This document shows, piece by piece, positions 24,610 through 33,515 of a DNA stretch of 64,000 bases. Made by a program: the position numbers and the translations under genes. The stretch comes from Caulobacter sp. 602-1 (GTDB lineage Bacteria; Pseudomonadota; Alphaproteobacteria; Caulobacterales; Caulobacteraceae): assembly GCF_003931565.1 (NCBI RefSeq), contig NZ_RRYI01000002.1, positions 62,001 to 126,000 on the forward strand. Reading direction: 5' to 3'. Numbering within the stretch: position 1 is the stretch's first letter; every line of letters starts with the position of its first letter. The notes under the pieces are model-generated. The model was not told the DNA's origin and ran no database searches. It saw only the letters and a list, made by a program, of their open reading frames with translations.

Positions 24610-25860
24610 ATGATGGGGAACTGGTACGAGTCCACCGCGCATGATCGTCCCGATCTGCCGCCGCTCACGGGCGACGTCCAGGCCGAGGTCTGCGTCGTCG
24701 GAGCCGGCTTTACCGGTCTCGGCGCGGCACTGGCGCTCGGGAGCCGCGCCATTGTTCTCGAAGCCAGCCGCGTCGGCGGCGCGGCCACCGGGCGCAACGG
24801 CGGACAGGTCCATACCGGCCAGCGGCGCGACCAGGCCTGGCTGGAGAAGACCGTCGGCCGTGACGACGCCCTGGCCCTGTGGCGACTGGCCGAGGACGCC
24901 CGCGCGCGCTTCAAGACCCTGACCGACACGATCGACTGCGACTGGCGGCCGGGCATGATCCACGCCCGCCACAAGCCGAACGGCGAGGCCGAGGACGCTG
25001 ACCACGTCGCGCTGATGGCGGACCGCTATGGCTATGACCAACTGGCGCTGATCGACGAGGCCGATCTCGCCGCCGAACTGGGGACGGACGTCTATCACGG
25101 CGGCCTGATCGATCGCGGCGGCGGCCATGTCCATCCGCTGAAGCTGGCCTTTGGCATGGCGCGCGCGGCGATGGCGGCGGGGGCGGTGGTCCACGAGCAC
25201 ACCCGCGCCGAAAGCTGGACCCGCCAGGGCGGCCGGATCGTCGTCGAGACCACGCTGGGCCGGGTGACCTGCGATCAGCTGATCCTCAGCGGCGATGGCC
25301 TGCTGAACGCCATGGCCGGCGGGGCCCGCGCGCGGGTCATGCCGATCAACAACTTCATCGCCGTCACCGCGCCGCTGGGCGATCTGGCCGAGACGATCAT
25401 CCGCTCCAACGCGGCGGTGGCCGACAGCCGGTTCGTCGTGAACTACTTCCGCAAGACGCCCGACGGCCGGCTGCTGTTCGGCGGCGGCGAGAACTACCGG
25501 CCCGGGTTTCCCAGCGACATCGCCGGCATGGTCCGCAAGAACCTCGCCAAGGTCTATCCGCGGCTGGCCGATGTCCCGATCACCCACGCCTGGGGCGGGA
25601 CCCTGGGCATCACCATGAGCCGGATGCCCTTCGTCGGCGAGATCGCGCCGGGCGTCCGCGCGGCGTCCGGCTATTCCGGGCAGGGGGTGATGCTGGCGCC
25701 CCACGTCGGCAAGCTGCTGGCCGACGCCGCGCTGGGCGAGACGGGCGGCGCCGACCTGCTGGCGCGCCTGCCCACGCCGCCGTTCCCTGGCGGACGCCTG
25801 CTGCGGTGGCCGCTGACCGTGGCCGGTCTGACCTGGTACGCGCTGCGGGACCGGCTGTAG
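24610..25860 (+). CDS. puuB: FAD-dependent amine oxidase, gamma-glutamylputrescine oxidase type
   Basis: 416 residues of the DAO family. The FAD dinucleotide-binding motif is VCVVGAGFTGLGAALALG near residue 27, then EASRVGGAATGRNGGQVHTG, typical of PuuB/ordL proteins. RLLFGGGENYRPGFP and WGGTLGITMSRMPFVGEI with GYSGQGVMLAP near the C-terminus complete the family pattern. It oxidises gamma-glutamylputrescine to gamma-glutamyl-gamma-aminobutyraldehyde, the substrate of the PuuC-like enzyme at the start of the operon. Two adjacent ATGs (24610, 24613) are both possible. The translation signal lies at the edge of a family A repeat. Confidence 0.92.
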   Translation: MMGNWYESTAHDRPDLPPLTGDVQAEVCVVGAGFTGLGAALALGSRAIVLEASRVGGAATGRNGGQVHTGQRRDQAWLEKTVGRDDALALWRLAEDARARFKTLTDTIDCDWRPGMIHARHKPNGEAEDADHVALMADRYGYDQLALIDEADLAAELGTDVYHGGLIDRGGGHVHPLKLAFGMARAAMAAGAVVHEHTRAESWTRQGGRIVVETTLGRVTCDQLILSGDGLLNAMAGGARARVMPINNFIAVTAPLGDLAETIIRSNAAVADSRFVVNYFRKTPDGRLLFGGGENYRPGFPSDIAGMVRKNLAKVYPRLADVPITHAWGGTLGITMSRMPFVGEIAPGVRAASGYSGQGVMLAPHVGKLLADAALGETGGADLLARLPTPPFPGGRLLRWPLTVAGLTWYALRDRL

Positions 25861-25938
25861 CGGGCCGAAGCGCCCGTCCGATTGACAAGCGGCGCGGGGC
25901 GTCCTCCGATCGTCGCTCTTGAGAAGTTCGGGTTCCGT

Positions 25939-27963
25939 ATGTCCGCCACCACCTCCTCCGCGCCGACCGGCGGCCTCGCCACGGCCATGGCGCACGCGCA
26001 ACGGCTGCTGGAGGTGGACCCGAGGCTGGCGGCCGAGCAGGCGCGGGCGATCCTCGAGGCCGTGCCGCGTCACGCCGGAGCGACCCTGCTGCTGGCCACG
26101 GCCCTGCGTCTGGCCGAGGAGGTCGACGCGGCGCTGCGGACGATCGATCCGCTGGCCCGCGCCTTTCCCGCCGCGCCCGAGATTCAGCTGGAGCATGGCC
26201 TGACCCTGGCCGCGCGCGGCCACGACCGCGCCGCCGCCGCCGCGTTCAAGCGCAGCCTCGCCGCCGACGCCCAGAACACCGAGGCCTGGCGCGGCCTGGC
26301 CGAGGTGCTGCGGCGTCTCGGCGACGACGAGGGCGCCGAGGCCGCCCGCGACCGCCAGATCAAGGGCGGCGTGCGCGATCCGCTGCTGATGAACGCCGCC
26401 GCCGCCATGATCGACGAGAAGCTGGCCGAGGCCGAGACGATCCTGCGCGGCCTGCTGGCGACCCGTCCCGACGAGCCGGCGGCCCTGCGCATGCTGGCCG
26501 AGACCCTGTCGCGCCAGGGCCGCTATCCTGACGCGGAGGTTCTGCTGGCGCGCTGTGTCGAGATCGCGCCCGGCTTCGCCGGCGCCCGTCACAACCTGGC
26601 GACCGTCCTCTATCGCCAGAACAAGAACGCCGAGGCTCTGGCCGAGATCGAGACCCTGACCGCCAAGGACGAGCGCCATCCGGGCTATGCCAACCTGCGC
26701 GCGGCGATCCTGGCGCGGCTGGGCGAGTACCAGAAGGCGATCGCGATCTACGAGCGGGTGCTGGTCGATTATCCCAACCAGCCCAAGGGCTGGATGAGCT
26801 ACGGCCACGCCCTCAAGACCGTGGGGCGCCAGGCCGACAGCGTCGCGGCCTATCGCCAGGCCCTGGCCCTGCTGCCGACCATGGGCGAGGCCTGGTGGAG
26901 TCTCGCCAACCTGAAGACGGTCAAGTTCACCGACGCCGATCTCGAGGCCATGGCGGCGGCCCTGGCGAGCGAGGACCTGCCGGAAGACGACCGCCTGCAT
27001 CTGCACTACGCCCTGGGCAAGGCGTTCGAAGACGCCGGCCGTTGGGACGAGGCGTTCGCGCGCTACGCCGAGGGCGCGGCGATCCGCCGGAAGCAGCTGG
27101 CCTATGATCCCGAGGAGAACGCCGCCGACGCCGCCCGCACCAAGGCGGTGTTCACCCCGGCCTTCGTGGCGGCGCGGGCGGGGCAGGGTTGCCCGGCGCC
27201 CGATCCGATATTCGTGGTCGGCCTGCCGCGCTCGGGCTCGACCCTGGTGGAGCAGATCCTGGCCAGTCACTCGATGGTCGAGGGCACGATGGAGCTGCCC
27301 GACCTGATCGTCATGGCCCGGCGTCTGGGCGGCAAGACCGCCAACCGCGCCGACTCGATCTATCCGGAAGTGCTGGCCGACCTGTCGCCCGAGGCGCTGA
27401 AGGCGCTGGGCGAGGAATTCCTTGAGCGCACCCGCGTCCAGCGCAAGACCGACCGGCCGTTCTTCATCGACAAGATGCCCAACAACTTCGCGCACGCCGG
27501 ACTGATCCACCTGATCCTGCCGAACGCCAAGATCATCGACGCGCGCCGGCATCCGCTGGGCTGCTGCTTCTCGGGCTTCAAGCAGCACTTCGCCCGCGGG
27601 CAGGGCTTCACCTACGACCTGACCGACATCGGCCGCTACTACGCCGACTATGTGGGGCTGATGGCGCATTTCGACGCCGTGCTGCCGGGCCGCGTGCACC
27701 GGGTGATCTACGAGGCGTTGATCGAGGACCCGGAGCGGGAGATCCGCGCCCTGCTGGATCATTGCGGCCTGCCGTTCGAGGCCGCTTGCCTGTCGCCGCA
27801 CGAGAACGACCGCGCCGTCCGCACCGCCAGTTCAGAGCAGGTCCGCCGCCCGATCTTCAAGGACGCGGTCGAGCACTGGCAGAAATTCGAATCGCACCTG
27901 GACCCCCTCAAGCAGGCATTGGGGCCGGTCCTCGACGCCTATCCGAACGCGCCCGTTATTTGA
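25939..27963 (+). CDS. TPR-repeat protein with C-terminal sulfotransferase domain
   Basis: 674 residues. Residues about 1-400 are a chain of tetratricopeptide-like helix pairs (for example RLAEEVDAALRTIDPLARAF, GRYPDAEVLLARCVEIAPGF, EYQKAIAIYERVLVDYPNQ, RQADSVAAYRQALALLPTMG). From about 420 there is a sulfotransferase domain: VVGLPRSGSTLVEQILASH is the PAPS-binding 5'-phosphosulfate loop, and DARRHPLGCCFSGFKQHF is the 3'-phosphate block. Fusions of this kind are common in Caulobacter relatives, but their acceptors are unknown; a peptide, protein tyrosine or glycan are options. No signal peptide, so cytoplasmic. It precedes the TonB receptor gene by 130 bases on the same strand. Earlier in-frame codons to 25882 are less likely. 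Confidence 0.88.
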   Translation: MSATTSSAPTGGLATAMAHAQRLLEVDPRLAAEQARAILEAVPRHAGATLLLATALRLAEEVDAALRTIDPLARAFPAAPEIQLEHGLTLAARGHDRAAAAAFKRSLAADAQNTEAWRGLAEVLRRLGDDEGAEAARDRQIKGGVRDPLLMNAAAAMIDEKLAEAETILRGLLATRPDEPAALRMLAETLSRQGRYPDAEVLLARCVEIAPGFAGARHNLATVLYRQNKNAEALAEIETLTAKDERHPGYANLRAAILARLGEYQKAIAIYERVLVDYPNQPKGWMSYGHALKTVGRQADSVAAYRQALALLPTMGEAWWSLANLKTVKFTDADLEAMAAALASEDLPEDDRLHLHYALGKAFEDAGRWDEAFARYAEGAAIRRKQLAYDPEENAADAARTKAVFTPAFVAARAGQGCPAPDPIFVVGLPRSGSTLVEQILASHSMVEGTMELPDLIVMARRLGGKTANRADSIYPEVLADLSPEALKALGEEFLERTRVQRKTDRPFFIDKMPNNFAHAGLIHLILPNAKIIDARRHPLGCCFSGFKQHFARGQGFTYDLTDIGRYYADYVGLMAHFDAVLPGRVHRVIYEALIEDPEREIRALLDHCGLPFEAACLSPHENDRAVRTASSEQVRRPIFKDAVEHWQKFESHLDPLKQALGPVLDAYPNAPVI

Positions 27964-28093
27964 CCATCTCCGTCGCGCCTTGCCATTTGTGCAACACTTC
28001 AAGGAATTGACATCAAACTGAAATTTCCAATCTTGCCGGACGCTTGAGGCGGGTCGAACGTCGTTCCTTCAAAGCCGTAAGGGGAGCGACTGT

Positions 28094-30463
28094 ATGTCGT
28101 TGGGATCGGTTCGTTTGAAGAAGGCGGGCGTCTGTTCCGCCGCCTTGTTCGCCACCACCATGTTCACCACCGTGGCCTACGCCCAGGCGCAGGCGCCGCA
28201 ATCGTCGACCGCTCTGGAAGAGGTGGTCGTCACCGCGCAGAAGCGCAGTGAAAATCTGCAGGACGTGCCCGTAAGCATCCAGGCGCTGGGCGGCGAGAAG
28301 CTGGAACAGCTGCAGGTCTCGGCCTTCGTCGACTATGTGAAGTACCTGCCCAGCGTGTCGTTCACGACCTCGGGGCCCGGCTTCGGTCAGGTCTATATGC
28401 GCGGCGTGGCCAGCGGCGGCGATGGCAACCACTCCGGCTCGCTGCCCAGCGTCGGCGTCTATCTGGACGAACAGCCGGTCACCACCATCCAGGGCGCGCT
28501 GGACATCCACGTCTATGACGTCGCCCGGGTCGAGGCCCTGGCCGGGCCGCAGGGCACCCTCTACGGCGCCAGCTCCCAGGCCGGCACCCTGCGGATCATC
28601 ACCAACAAGCCGACGACCGCCGGCTTCTCGGCCGGCGTCGACGTCGAGGCCAACAAGGTCGATCACGGCGGCACGGGCCACACGGTGGAGGGCTTCGTCA
28701 ACGTCCCGCTGTCCGACAAGATCGCCGTGCGCCTGGTCGGCTGGGACGTCCGCGACGCCGGCTATATCGACAACGTGGCCGGCACGCGCACCTACGACCG
28801 CGGCGACTCCGATCCGACCAACGACTACACGATCAACAATCAGGCCCGGGTCCGGAAAAACTACAACCGCGTCTACACCCAGGGCGGCCGCGCGGCCCTG
28901 CGCATCGAGGTCAACGACAACTGGGTGATCACGCCCACGGTCATGGGCCAGGTGCAGAAGTCGGGCGGCCTGTTCGCCTTCGATCCCAAGGTCGGCGACC
29001 TCAAGGTCACGCACTTCTATCCGGAAAGCGCCAAGGACAAGTGGGTCCAGGCGGCGATGACCATCGAGGGCCAGATCGCCAATCTCGACGTCACCTATGC
29101 CGGCTCGTACCTGAAGCGGAACGACGTCACCAATTCGGACTACACCGACTACTCGTACTTCTACGACCAGGTCGGCTACGGCTTCTACTGGACGGACAAC
29201 GCCGGCAACCTGGTGAACCCGTCCCAGTACATCCAGGGCCAGGATCACTACCGCAAGGAAAGCCACGAGATCCGCATCGCCTCGCCGCAGGATCAGAAGC
29301 TGCGGTTCGTGGTCGGCGGCTTCTACCAGAAGCAGAAGCACGAGATCTTCCAGAACTACAAGATCGACGGCCTGGGCAGCGACCTGTCGGTGCCGGGCTA
29401 TGTCGGCACCGTCTGGCTGACCAAGCAGAATCGGGTCGACCGGGACAAGGCCGTGTTCGGCCAGGCCGAGTACGACATCACCGACAAGCTGATGCTGACC
29501 GCCGGGCTACGCTTCTTCAAGGCGCACAACACCCTGGTCGGCTTCTACGGCTACGGCGCCGGCTATGGCTCGACCGGCGAAAAGGCCTGCTTCAAGCCGG
29601 CCGTGGTCCCGGGCTCGCCCTGTACGAACCTGGACAAGGGCGTCAAGGAAAGCGGCAACGTTCCCAAGGTGACGCTGACCTACAAGTTCGACGGCTCCAA
29701 GCTGATCTATGCGACCTACTCGAAGGGCTTCCGTCCGGGCGGCATCAATCGCCGCTCGACCCTGCCGCCCTATCAGGCCGACTATCTGAAGAACTACGAG
29801 GCCGGCTGGAAGACCACCTGGCTGAACAACAGCTTCCGCTGGAACGGCGCGGTGTTCATGGAGGACTGGAAGAACTTCCAGTTCTCGATCCTGGGCGCCA
29901 ACGGCCTCACCGAGATCAAGAACGCCAACCAGGCCCGCATCAAGGGCGTGGAAAGCGACATCACCTGGGTCCCGGTCCACGGCTTCACGATCAACGCCTC
30001 GGCCGCCTATACCGACGCCAAGCTGACGGCCAATTACTGCGGCTTCACCGACGCCGATGGCAATCCGGTCACCACCTGCGCCTCGCCACAGGCGCCCGAT
30101 GGCACGGTCCTGCCGGTCACGCCGAAGTACAAGGCCAACCTGACGGCGCGCTACGAGTTCAGCCTTGCCGACTGGGACGCCTTCGCCCAGGGCTCGGTCG
30201 TCGGCCAGTCTGGCAACTGGACCGACCTGCGGATCGTCGAGCGCAACATCATCGGCCGGCAGAAGGGCTATACGACCGCCGACTTCTCGAGCGGGATCGA
30301 CAAGGACGGCCTGTCGATCTCGATCTATCTGAAGAACGCCTTCGACAAGCGGGCCAGCCTGAACCGCTACGCCGAGTGCGCCGAAAGCGTCTGCGGAACC
30401 CAGTACTACATCGTTCCGAACCAGCCCCGGACCATCGGGGTCAGGCTCGGCAAGACGTTCTAG
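28094..30463 (+). CDS. TonB-dependent outer-membrane receptor
   Basis: 789 residues. A signal peptide (AALFATTMFTTVAYAQAQA) is followed by a TonB-box-like ALEEVVVTAQKR near residue 42, then the plug domain (NLQDVPVSIQAL, FTTSGPGFGQVYMRGV, RVEALAGPQGTLYGASSQAG, LRIITNKPT). The rest is a 22-strand barrel region ending in Phe (RTIGVRLGKTF), as required for outer-membrane assembly. SKGFRPGGINRRS is the conserved block found in this branch of receptors. The substrate is not a siderophore by any evidence here; the downstream permease and amidohydrolase suggest peptides or amino-acid derivatives. A good terminator hairpin follows. Confidence 0.95.
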   Translation: MSLGSVRLKKAGVCSAALFATTMFTTVAYAQAQAPQSSTALEEVVVTAQKRSENLQDVPVSIQALGGEKLEQLQVSAFVDYVKYLPSVSFTTSGPGFGQVYMRGVASGGDGNHSGSLPSVGVYLDEQPVTTIQGALDIHVYDVARVEALAGPQGTLYGASSQAGTLRIITNKPTTAGFSAGVDVEANKVDHGGTGHTVEGFVNVPLSDKIAVRLVGWDVRDAGYIDNVAGTRTYDRGDSDPTNDYTINNQARVRKNYNRVYTQGGRAALRIEVNDNWVITPTVMGQVQKSGGLFAFDPKVGDLKVTHFYPESAKDKWVQAAMTIEGQIANLDVTYAGSYLKRNDVTNSDYTDYSYFYDQVGYGFYWTDNAGNLVNPSQYIQGQDHYRKESHEIRIASPQDQKLRFVVGGFYQKQKHEIFQNYKIDGLGSDLSVPGYVGTVWLTKQNRVDRDKAVFGQAEYDITDKLMLTAGLRFFKAHNTLVGFYGYGAGYGSTGEKACFKPAVVPGSPCTNLDKGVKESGNVPKVTLTYKFDGSKLIYATYSKGFRPGGINRRSTLPPYQADYLKNYEAGWKTTWLNNSFRWNGAVFMEDWKNFQFSILGANGLTEIKNANQARIKGVESDITWVPVHGFTINASAAYTDAKLTANYCGFTDADGNPVTTCASPQAPDGTVLPVTPKYKANLTARYEFSLADWDAFAQGSVVGQSGNWTDLRIVERNIIGRQKGYTTADFSSGIDKDGLSISIYLKNAFDKRASLNRYAECAESVCGTQYYIVPNQPRTIGVRLGKTF

Positions 30464-30481
30464 TTGGTGGTGGGGTGAGTA

Positions 30482-30512
30482 GGGGGGCGGTCCGCGAGAG
30501 GCCGCCCCTTTT
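30482..30512 (+). terminator. Intrinsic terminator after the TonB receptor gene
   Basis: GGGGCGG at 30484-30490 pairs with CCGCCCC at 30502-30508 around an 11-base loop, followed by TTTT. It lies 20 bases after the receptor stop and 22 bases before the permease start, so the permease either has its own promoter or receives partial read-through. Confidence 0.75.
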
Positions 30513-30533
30513 CGCTTTGCGTTAGGGGGATCC

Positions 30534-31859
30534 ATGGCGTCGTCGAGCGCCCGTCCGCTGGGCCTGTGGATGTGCACGGCCCTGGTCGTGGGCAACATGA
30601 TCGGCTCGGGCGTCTTCATGTTGCCGGCCTCGCTGGCGCCCTATGGCTGGAACGCCGTCATCGCCTGGCTGGTGACCATCGGCGGCGCCCTGTGCCTGGC
30701 CTTCGTCTTCGCGCGCCTGGCCGAGGCCTTTCCCCGCGCCGGCGGACCGCTGGCCTACACGCAGGAAGCGTTCGGACCGACGGCCGGCTTCATGGTCGCC
30801 TGGGCCTACTGGATCTCGCTGTGGGTCGGCAACGCGGCCATCGCCACCGGTGGGGTCAGCTATCTGTCGGTGTTCTTTCCGGCGCTGGCCAAGGTTCCGG
30901 GGCTGGCCGCGCTGGTCACCGTCGCCGTGGTCTGGGCGCTGACGGCGGTCAACTGCTGGGGCTCCAGGTCGGCCGGGCGGCTGCAGGTGGTCGCGACGAT
31001 CCTGAAGCTGCTTCCGCTGGTGGCGGTGGCGGGCCTGGCGGCCGTGATCCTGGCGCGCAGGGGCGGGGCGGCCGTGACGCCGTTCGAGCCGTCGCAATTG
31101 TCGGCCGGCGGGATCACCGCCGCCGCGACCCTGACCCTGTGGGCCCTGCTGGGGTTGGAATCGGCCACCGTGCCCGCCGACAAGGTGCATGAGCCGACCC
31201 GAACCATCCCGCGCGCCACCCTCTACGGCACGGCCTTCACGGGGCTGATCTATCTCGTCGTCTGCTCGGCGGTGGTGCTGCTGTCGCCCGCCGACCTGCT
31301 GAAAGGCTCCAACGCCCCGTTCGCCGACTTCGTCGGCTATCACGGCGGCGGCGACCTGCGGTTGGTTCTGGCCGCCTTCGCCGCGATCAGCGCCTTCGGC
31401 GCCCTGAACGGCTGGGTGCTGCTGCAGGGCGAGATGCCCTACGCCATGGCGATCGACGGGGTCTTCCCCGCCTGGCTGGGCAAGGCCGGCAAGCGCGGAA
31501 CGCCCGTGCGGGCCCATGTCCTGTCCAGCGTCTTGCTGACCATCCTCGTGCTGATGAACTACGCCAAGTCGATGGCCGACCTGTTCACCTTCATCGCCCT
31601 GCTGGCCACCTCGGCCAGCCTGTTCGCCTATCTGTTCAGCGCCCTGGCGGCGTTGCGACTGCAACAGAAGCATCGGATGGACGCCTCGATGCTCCTGACC
31701 GCGCTGGCCATCGTGGCGGCGGTCTATTCGGCCTGGACGCTCTATGGCGCCGGCGCCCAGGCCACGCTGTGGGGCGTCGTGCTGCTGCTGGTCGGCCTGC
31801 CTGTCCGCGTTCTCACCGCCCGCGCGGCGCGTTCCGCTCTTCCGGAGACTGTCTCGTGA
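30534..31859 (+). CDS. APC-family amino acid permease
   Basis: 441 residues with about 12 TM helices. The N-terminal GNMIGSGVFMLPASLAPYGW is the conserved substrate-binding G-S-G motif of APC transporters (AdiC/CadB/PotE-like group), and AEAFPRAGGPLAYTQEAFGP is the next conserved block. It should move an amino acid or amine across the inner membrane, by antiport or proton symport. Its stop overlaps the GTG start of the secreted amidohydrolase, so the two are coupled: the hydrolase would release a product in the periplasm and this permease would take it up. Confidence 0.9.
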   Translation: MASSSARPLGLWMCTALVVGNMIGSGVFMLPASLAPYGWNAVIAWLVTIGGALCLAFVFARLAEAFPRAGGPLAYTQEAFGPTAGFMVAWAYWISLWVGNAAIATGGVSYLSVFFPALAKVPGLAALVTVAVVWALTAVNCWGSRSAGRLQVVATILKLLPLVAVAGLAAVILARRGGAAVTPFEPSQLSAGGITAAATLTLWALLGLESATVPADKVHEPTRTIPRATLYGTAFTGLIYLVVCSAVVLLSPADLLKGSNAPFADFVGYHGGGDLRLVLAAFAAISAFGALNGWVLLQGEMPYAMAIDGVFPAWLGKAGKRGTPVRAHVLSSVLLTILVLMNYAKSMADLFTFIALLATSASLFAYLFSALAALRLQQKHRMDASMLLTALAIVAAVYSAWTLYGAGAQATLWGVVLLLVGLPVRVLTARAARSALPETVS

Positions 31860-33136
31860 AGCTCGCCTCCCTCGCCCTGCTGGCCGTCCTGGTCCCCACC
31901 ATCGCCAGCGCCCAGGTCTCCTATGTCCGCGCCGGCAAGCTGATCGACCCGCGGGCCGGCAAGGTGCTGACCGACCAGTTGATCCGCGTCGAGGGCGAGA
32001 CGATCACCGCCGTCACGCCCTGGAAAACGGCGCCGACGGACGGCCCGCTGACGGATTGGAGCAAGCTGACCGTCCTGCCCGGCCTGATCGACATGCACAC
32101 CCATCTGGTCGACCAGGAGCAGACCGAGAACATCGCCGAGCCGCTGCTGACCACGGCCGCCTACCAGTCGTTCATCGCCGCCGATCACGCCCGCAAGACC
32201 CTGATGGCCGGCTTCACCAGTGTGCGCGATGTCGGGACCTGGCGCGCGTTCGGCGACGTGGCGCTGCGCGACGCGATCAACAACGGTCTCGTCCCGGGTC
32301 CGCGCATGTCGGTGGCCGGCGCCTATATCACCGTCCCCGGCGGCGGCGGGGAGGTGACCGGCATCGCCGCCGACGTCGGCATCCCGGCCGAGATGCGGGT
32401 CGGGGTCGTGGAGGACGCCGCCGACACCCACCGCAAGGCGGCCAACATCCTGGCCCACAAGGCCGACTTTTTGAAACTGATCGCCACCGGCGCGGTGCTG
32501 ACCGTCGGCACCGAACCGGGCCAGCTGGAGCTCTCCGAAGACGAGATCCGCGCCGCCGTCGAGGAGGCCGCCAAGCGCGGGACCTACGCCACCGCCCACG
32601 CCCACGGGGCCGAGGGCATGAAGGTCGCCATGCGGGCCGGCGTCCGCTCGATCGAGCACGGCTCGCTGATGGACGACGAGGCCATCGCCATGATGAAGGC
32701 CAAGGGCGTGTATCTGGTGGCCGACATCTATGACGGCGACTGGATCGACGAATACGGCAAGGCCCACGGCTGGCCCGCCGAGACCCTTCGCAAGAACTTT
32801 GAGACCACCGAGGCCCAGCGCGAGGGCTTCCGCAAGGCGGTGAAGGTCGGGGTCAAGATCGCCTACGGCACCGACTCCGGCGTCTATCCGCACGGTCTCA
32901 ACGCCCGCCAGCTGCCCTATATGGTCAAGTACGGCATGACGCCGATGCAGGCGATCCAGTCGGCCACGACCGTAGCGGCCGAGCTGATGGGCAAGACCGG
33001 CAAGGTCGGCTGCGACGCGGCCGGCTGCTACGCCGACCTGATCGCGGTGTCCGGCGACCCGCTGGCGGACATCGGGATCCTGACCCGGATTCCCAAGGTC
33101 ATGAAGGGCGGGGCGGTCGTGAAGGACGGCCCCTAG
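31856..33136 (+). CDS. Secreted amidohydrolase-superfamily enzyme, probable peptidase
   Basis: 426 residues. A signal peptide (MKLASLALLAVLVPTIASAQ) is followed by a COG1228-type amidohydrolase domain. Metal ligands are the HxH of DMHTHL (H81, H83), the likely carboxylated K207 in FLKLIATGA, the histidines in TAHAHGAEG and RSIEHGSLMDD, and the Asp in YGTDSGVYPHG. Characterised members of this group with such motifs are binuclear prolidases and Xaa-Arg/Lys carboxypeptidases, including one from Caulobacter crescentus. I therefore infer a periplasmic dipeptidase or carboxypeptidase; imidazolonepropionase is unlikely because of the signal peptide and context. The start is GTG 31856 inside the permease stop. 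Confidence 0.88.
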   Translation: MKLASLALLAVLVPTIASAQVSYVRAGKLIDPRAGKVLTDQLIRVEGETITAVTPWKTAPTDGPLTDWSKLTVLPGLIDMHTHLVDQEQTENIAEPLLTTAAYQSFIAADHARKTLMAGFTSVRDVGTWRAFGDVALRDAINNGLVPGPRMSVAGAYITVPGGGGEVTGIAADVGIPAEMRVGVVEDAADTHRKAANILAHKADFLKLIATGAVLTVGTEPGQLELSEDEIRAAVEEAAKRGTYATAHAHGAEGMKVAMRAGVRSIEHGSLMDDEAIAMMKAKGVYLVADIYDGDWIDEYGKAHGWPAETLRKNFETTEAQREGFRKAVKVGVKIAYGTDSGVYPHGLNARQLPYMVKYGMTPMQAIQSATTVAAELMGKTGKVGCDAAGCYADLIAVSGDPLADIGILTRIPKVMKGGAVVKDGP

Positions 33137-33180
33137 CCCGCTGTGAAATTCGGCACAGTCGACCGTGGCCCGGACCATGC

Positions 33181-33210
33181 ATTGTGCATCGCAACGCAAT
33201 TTGATTGTGC
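33181..33210. promoter_or_regulatory. Direct repeat upstream of a small gene
   Basis: ATTGTGC occurs at 33181-33187 and again at 33204-33210, 23 bases apart start to start, inside an AT-richer patch before the small gene at 33276. Two helical turns of spacing suits a regulator binding one face of the DNA. No consensus for a known regulator is recognised. Confidence 0.3.
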
Positions 33211-33275
33211 GATAGCGAAACAACTGTCATGTCGACGTGGTTAGTCACACGTTGAGTACGTCCAAGGAGGTCTCC

Positions 33276-33515
33276 ATGACCGAGAATCACTACTATGTCC
33301 GCCCGGTCGCCGGTGTGTGGCATGTGACCTGGAACGACTCGGCCGAACTGATCGGCTGCTATTCCTCGCAGCACGAAGCCGAGGCCCTGGCCCAGCTGCT
33401 GGCCCGCCACATGCGCGAGCAGGGCCGCAAGGCCCAGGTCCACGTCGACGAGCCGGAAGTCCGCACGCCTTCGTGGGGCCGCAACCGCGCGGCGCACCAG
33501 GCGGCTGCGGCTTAA
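33276..33515 (+). CDS. Small DUF2188-like protein
   Basis: 79 residues. YYVRPVAGVWHVTWNDSAELIG followed by SSQHEAEALAQLLARHMRE resembles the DUF2188 pattern, in which a short beta hairpin with a W-x-V strand is followed by a helix that begins with a TQxEA-like turn. The C-terminal tail is basic (SWGRNRAAHQAAAA). The ribosome-binding site AAGGAGG six bases before the ATG is among the strongest in the window, so it is probably made in quantity. Function unknown. Its stop overlaps the stop of the convergent tetR gene by 4 bases. Confidence 0.75.
   Translation: MTENHYYVRPVAGVWHVTWNDSAELIGCYSSQHEAEALAQLLARHMREQGRKAQVHVDEPEVRTPSWGRNRAAHQAAAA

Noticed and set aside
24493..27801. A 1102-codon open frame on the minus strand
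   Set aside because: It is antisense to the puuB-like and TPR-sulfotransferase genes and of the same low-complexity composition.
28007..28012. TTGACA before the TonB receptor gene as a promoter -35
   Set aside because: No acceptable -10 sequence follows at 16-18 bases, and the Caulobacter housekeeping GCTAnAwC element is absent. Left out as a feature.
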